NCBI GenBank assembly: GCA_021851625.1
Contig: JAJZCX010000084.1
Coordinates: 1-6,830 of the forward strand
DNA: 6,830 nt
DNA from: Acidobacteriota bacterium
GTDB lineage: Bacteria; Acidobacteriota; Terriglobia; Terriglobales; Acidobacteriaceae
Direction: 5' to 3'
Numbering within the stretch: position 1 is the stretch's first letter; every line of letters starts with the position of its first letter. This document shows, in pieces, positions 5,493 through 6,830 of the stretch. The translations under genes were made by a program, and so were the position numbers. The notes under the pieces were generated by a model. That model did no database searches and was not told where the DNA came from. It saw nothing but the letters and a program-made list of their open reading frames with translations.

Positions 5493-5717
5493 ATGCGCGT
5501 GTCTCAGTACAAAGGAAAAGTGAAGTGGTTCAACAACTCCAAGGGATTCGGGTTCATCGGTCGTGAGGATGGCCCCGACGTCTTCGTTCACTACAGCGCA
5601 ATTCAGTCGGATGGCTACAAAAGCCTGAAAGAAGGCGACGATGTGGAGTTCGACATCGTGCAGGGAGATAAAGGCCCGCAGGCAGACTCTGTGCTGCGCG
5701 CCGCAGCGGCGCTATAA
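5493..5717 (+). CDS. CspA-family cold-shock protein
   Basis: This 74-residue single OB-fold protein binds single-stranded RNA and DNA and usually acts as an RNA chaperone that melts mRNA structure. Both nucleic-acid binding motifs are intact: RNP1 KGFGFI (17-22) and RNP2 VFVH (30-33). The N-terminal KGKVKWFNNSKGFGFI and central HYSAIQSDGYKSLKEGDDVEFDI are standard, and the length is usual for the family. AAGG 6 nt before the ATG supports the start; an in-frame GTG at 5499 is less likely. The Ala-rich tail (RAAAAL) is a little unusual. The family is often controlled by a structured 5' leader; a small hairpin is present at 5448-5462, but no recognisable cold box was found. Whether this copy is cold-induced or constitutive cannot be said. 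It stands alone, with 467 bp upstream and 128 bp downstream. Confidence 0.96.
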   Translation: MRVSQYKGKVKWFNNSKGFGFIGREDGPDVFVHYSAIQSDGYKSLKEGDDVEFDIVQGDKGPQADSVLRAAAAL

Positions 5718-5729
5718 ACGTAGCGCCGC
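5706..5729 (+). terminator. strong hairpin enclosing the csp stop codon
   Basis: GCGGCGCTA (5706-5714) pairs perfectly with TAGCGCCGC (5721-5729). The 6-nt loop TAAACG begins with the TAA stop codon. The stem is GC-rich and stable, but the sequence that follows (ACAGACTCCCC) is not T-rich. It may therefore be a T-less terminator, a 3'-end RNase barrier, or both. Confidence 0.45.
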
Positions 5730-5737
5730 ACAGACTC

Positions 5738-5782
5738 CCCATTCTTGGGTCCACCGTCCCGCAAATGTGCCTGTTATGCGGG
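5738..5782 (+). other. two further small hairpins after csp
   Basis: CCCA-ttct-TGGG (5738-5749) and CCCGCA (5758-5763) with TGCGGG (5777-5782, 13-nt loop, followed by TTTGG) lie in series after the stop-codon hairpin. Together they make the csp 3' end highly structured. The second has the best terminator-like tail in this stretch, though it has only three Ts. Confidence 0.3.
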
Positions 5783-5830
5783 TTTGGAGGGGGCGTGTCT
5801 GTATCCGTGCGCGTCAGGCTAAAAACGCGC

Positions 5831-5846
5831 TAAAATTCTGGCACTA
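5831..5846 (+). promoter_or_regulatory. -10-like box just before the membrane protein start codon
   Basis: TAAAAT (5831-5836) matches the -10 consensus in five of six bases and lies 9 nt before the ATG at 5846. A start at A5843 would leave a leader of about 3 nt. No Shine-Dalgarno is present. No good -35 is seen at the expected distance, which lowers confidence. Confidence 0.35.
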
Positions 5847-6457
5847 TGAACACCCACACTCCCCCGGTTTCCAACGCTTCCATTCCCGAATTGGAGCCAG
5901 CCGAGACCCCCGGCTTTTTCCGCCGCAATCGCTGGACGATTTTGACGCTGCTGGCCGCCGCCATTATTTCCGCCGCAGGCATGGTCGTCTGGTATGGCCA
6001 CATGGGCACGCTCAAGCCTGTAGCCACAGGCACCATCCTGCGTATGAGCACCTTCCCCATGCACGCCAGCACCGAAGACAACGGCGGGCCAGGTATGCCT
6101 GGCCAGGCGCTGAATCAGGATCAGTTGCTGATTCTGGCGCAGGTGCGCGTCACCAATGTGTCCAAGGCCCCGATCACAATCTTTGACCTCAACGGACTGC
6201 TGTTGCAAGGACAAGTGCAGACCACCAGCCTAGGCGCAAACGAGACGGATATTCACCGACTCTTTCAGGCCTTCCCAGCCTTGGCTCCCATGGATGCGCC
6301 GCCGCTGGAGCGCAAGACAACCATCGCGCCAGGGCAATCCGCCGAGGGGCTGATTGTGTTCAATTATGGGCTGACGCCCCAGCAATGGCAGCAGCGCCAG
6401 GGCTTCGAGATGCGCATCAGCTTCGAACTGGGGCCAACGCTGGTCCTGAAGCCGTAG
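5846..6457 (+). CDS. single-pass membrane protein with beta-rich outer domain, function unknown
   Basis: The 203-residue protein has a Pro/Glu-rich N-terminus (1-22), a basic FFRRNRW patch (24-30) next to one transmembrane helix (about 31-50), and an extracytoplasmic part of about 150 residues. The outer domain looks like an immunoglobulin-type sandwich: LLILAQVRVTNVSKAPITIFDLNGLL (94-119), a Gln/Thr-rich middle, then TTIAPGQSAEGLIVFNY (158-174) and FEMRISFEL (187-195). The 'V-x-N-x-S/T-x-x-P-I' segment and the late 'P-G-x-x-x-x-G-x-I-x-F' segment resemble DUF4352- or DUF2393-like domains, but I cannot assign either. There are no catalytic motifs or Cys pairs. The start at 5846 has no Shine-Dalgarno; the -10-like TAAAAT close upstream suggests a leaderless transcript. 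It has no evident partner: csp ends 128 bp upstream and the next gene is convergent. Confidence 0.75.
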   Translation: MNTHTPPVSNASIPELEPAETPGFFRRNRWTILTLLAAAIISAAGMVVWYGHMGTLKPVATGTILRMSTFPMHASTEDNGGPGMPGQALNQDQLLILAQVRVTNVSKAPITIFDLNGLLLQGQVQTTSLGANETDIHRLFQAFPALAPMDAPPLERKTTIAPGQSAEGLIVFNYGLTPQQWQQRQGFEMRISFELGPTLVLKP

Positions 6458-6472
6458 TAGCCAAGGGGCTAC
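6457..6472 (+). terminator. hairpin at the stop codon of the membrane protein gene
   Basis: GTAGCC (6457-6462) pairs with GGCTAC (6467-6472) around AAGG. The first G is the last base of the TAG stop codon. No T-run follows, so termination is not assured; it may be a 3'-end structure. Confidence 0.35.
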
Positions 6473-6499
6473 CCTGCTTCACGGTGCGCACTGCGCCCA

Positions 6500-6535
6500 C
6501 AGATTCCTCGTCTCACTGCGTTCGCTGGGAAGTAC
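6500..6535 (-). repeat. type-1 dispersed repeat, degenerate inverted copy
   Basis: This 36-nt unit in inverted orientation starts CAGATTCCTCGTCTCACTGC and is recognisable over the whole length, but the distal end has drifted (GGGAAGTAC instead of CGGAATGAC). TTCC/GGAA pairing of the arms is retained. Confidence 0.7.
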
Positions 6536-6549
6536 CACGTGCATATGGT

Positions 6550-6563
6550 GCGGAATGTTCCGC
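6550..6563. other. 14-bp palindrome in convergent intergenic region
   Basis: GCGGAA-tg-TTCCGC is a perfect inverted repeat between the degenerate type-1 copy and the type-2 pair. It is too tight for an RNA hairpin of more than about 5 bp, so a protein-binding site or repeat remnant is equally possible. Confidence 0.3.
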
Positions 6564-6573
6564 CAAGAAATGC

Positions 6574-6609
6574 GTCATTCTGAGGAGCAACGCGACGAAG
6601 AATCCAGAG
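6574..6609 (+). repeat. type-2 dispersed repeat, left arm of second inverted pair
   Basis: This 36-nt unit is nearly identical to 1110-1145, with the same GTCATTCTGAG start, GAAGAATCCAGAG end and ATTCT/AGAAT arms. It pairs with 6651-6688: 6574-6584 with 6678-6688 (11 bp perfect) and 6601-6608 with 6652-6659 (8 bp perfect). Confidence 0.85.
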
Positions 6610-6650
6610 AGTGCTCTTTTGGCGAGTACATTAGTTTCCTTGCCGAGGTC

Positions 6651-6688
6651 GTCTGGATTTTTCACTTGCGATGGCTGCTCAGAATGAC
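6651..6688 (-). repeat. type-2 dispersed repeat, right arm of second inverted pair
   Basis: Inverted and partly degenerate partner of 6574-6609, ending CTCAGAATGAC. Its inner arm is ATTTT instead of ATTCT, which still pairs with AGAAT through one G-U. It ends 9 nt before the stop codon of the Nudix gene on the opposite strand. Confidence 0.8.
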
Positions 6689-6696
6689 GAGCGTTG

Positions 6697-6830
6697 CTAC
6701 CGCGAACTGCGACCCAGCAGGCGTGCGTAGAGTAGCAAGCCAATCATGCTCTTGCCGTCCAAAATCTTGTTGCTCTCGATCCAGCGCAGCGCTGTGGAAA
6801 GCGGCACCATCTTGCACTCAATGAACTCAT
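6697..6830 (-). CDS. Nudix hydrolase, C-terminal fragment (ADP-ribose pyrophosphatase-like)
   Basis: The last 43 residues of a minus-strand gene are visible. It is cut by the right edge, with its TAG stop at 6699-6697. The segment reads EFIECKMVPLSTALRWIESN, then KILDGKSMIGLLLYARLLGR. The 'E-x-I-E-x-x-x-V-P-L-x-x-A-L' strand and helix followed by 'I-x-D-x-K-S/T-x-x-G-L-L' are the usual C-terminus of ADP-ribose pyrophosphatase-type Nudix enzymes, which hydrolyse ADP-ribose to AMP and ribose 5-phosphate. The catalytic Nudix box (G-x5-E-x7-R-E-x2-E-E) lies outside the window, so activity cannot be judged. The gene converges on the membrane-protein gene, with a repeat-filled gap between them. Confidence 0.75.
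   Translation of the reverse strand, partial: EFIECKMVPLSTALRWIESNKILDGKSMIGLLLYARLLGRSSR

Noticed and set aside
5641..6186. 181-codon open frame on the plus strand spanning csp and the membrane protein gene
   Set aside because: It overlaps two better-supported genes in another frame, is His/Arg/Pro-rich, and has no ribosome-binding site or domain.

Overview
The window looks like a chromosomal housekeeping and accessory stretch from an Acidobacteriota bacterium, most likely class Terriglobia (the Acidobacteriaceae group). That placement is an inference. It rests on moderately high GC, on several conserved-but-unnamed protein types that I recall from that phylum (the short XRE regulator with a 'DSDRKLLLAMVRK' tail, the membrane-anchored coiled-coil protein, the 'LREDPRYF / GLSNLYYP' envelope protein), and on dispersed repeats of about 36 nt of a kind common in those genomes. 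There is no sign of phage, insertion sequence, transposase, CRISPR, tRNA or rRNA.

Layout. Positions 81-977 (+) encode a seven-helix rhomboid intramembrane protease. It converges on a block of three minus-strand genes: a short XRE-type regulator (1311-1667), a putative lipoprotein or envelope protein (1826-2614) and citrate synthase (2768-3901). A divergent 296-bp intergenic region separates citrate synthase from three plus-strand genes: a single-pass membrane coiled-coil protein (4198-5025), a CspA-type cold-shock protein (5493-5717) and a single-pass membrane protein with a beta-rich extracytoplasmic domain (5846-6457). The last of these converges on a Nudix hydrolase cut by the right edge (6697-6830, minus).

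Functional links are weak: spacings are large, gene pairs do not overlap, and most genes look singly transcribed. Citrate synthase (TCA entry), the rhomboid, CSP and Nudix enzyme are assignable. The coiled-coil, lipoprotein and C-terminal membrane protein are conserved types without a known function.

The richest material is non-coding. Two related repeat subfamilies of about 36 nt occupy the intergenic spaces. Their arms covary (ATTCC/GGAAT in one, ATTCT/AGAAT in the other), and inverted pairs of the second subfamily sit in both convergent gene-end regions, as REP/BIME-type elements do. Other structures include a promoter/operator candidate with repeated TACTG words upstream of the XRE gene, a 7-bp inverted repeat abutting the Shine-Dalgarno of the coiled-coil gene, hairpins that enclose or touch stop codons, and two membrane-protein genes that appear to lack a ribosome-binding site and may be leaderless. 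I did not find a convincing new defence, mobile or biosynthetic system.
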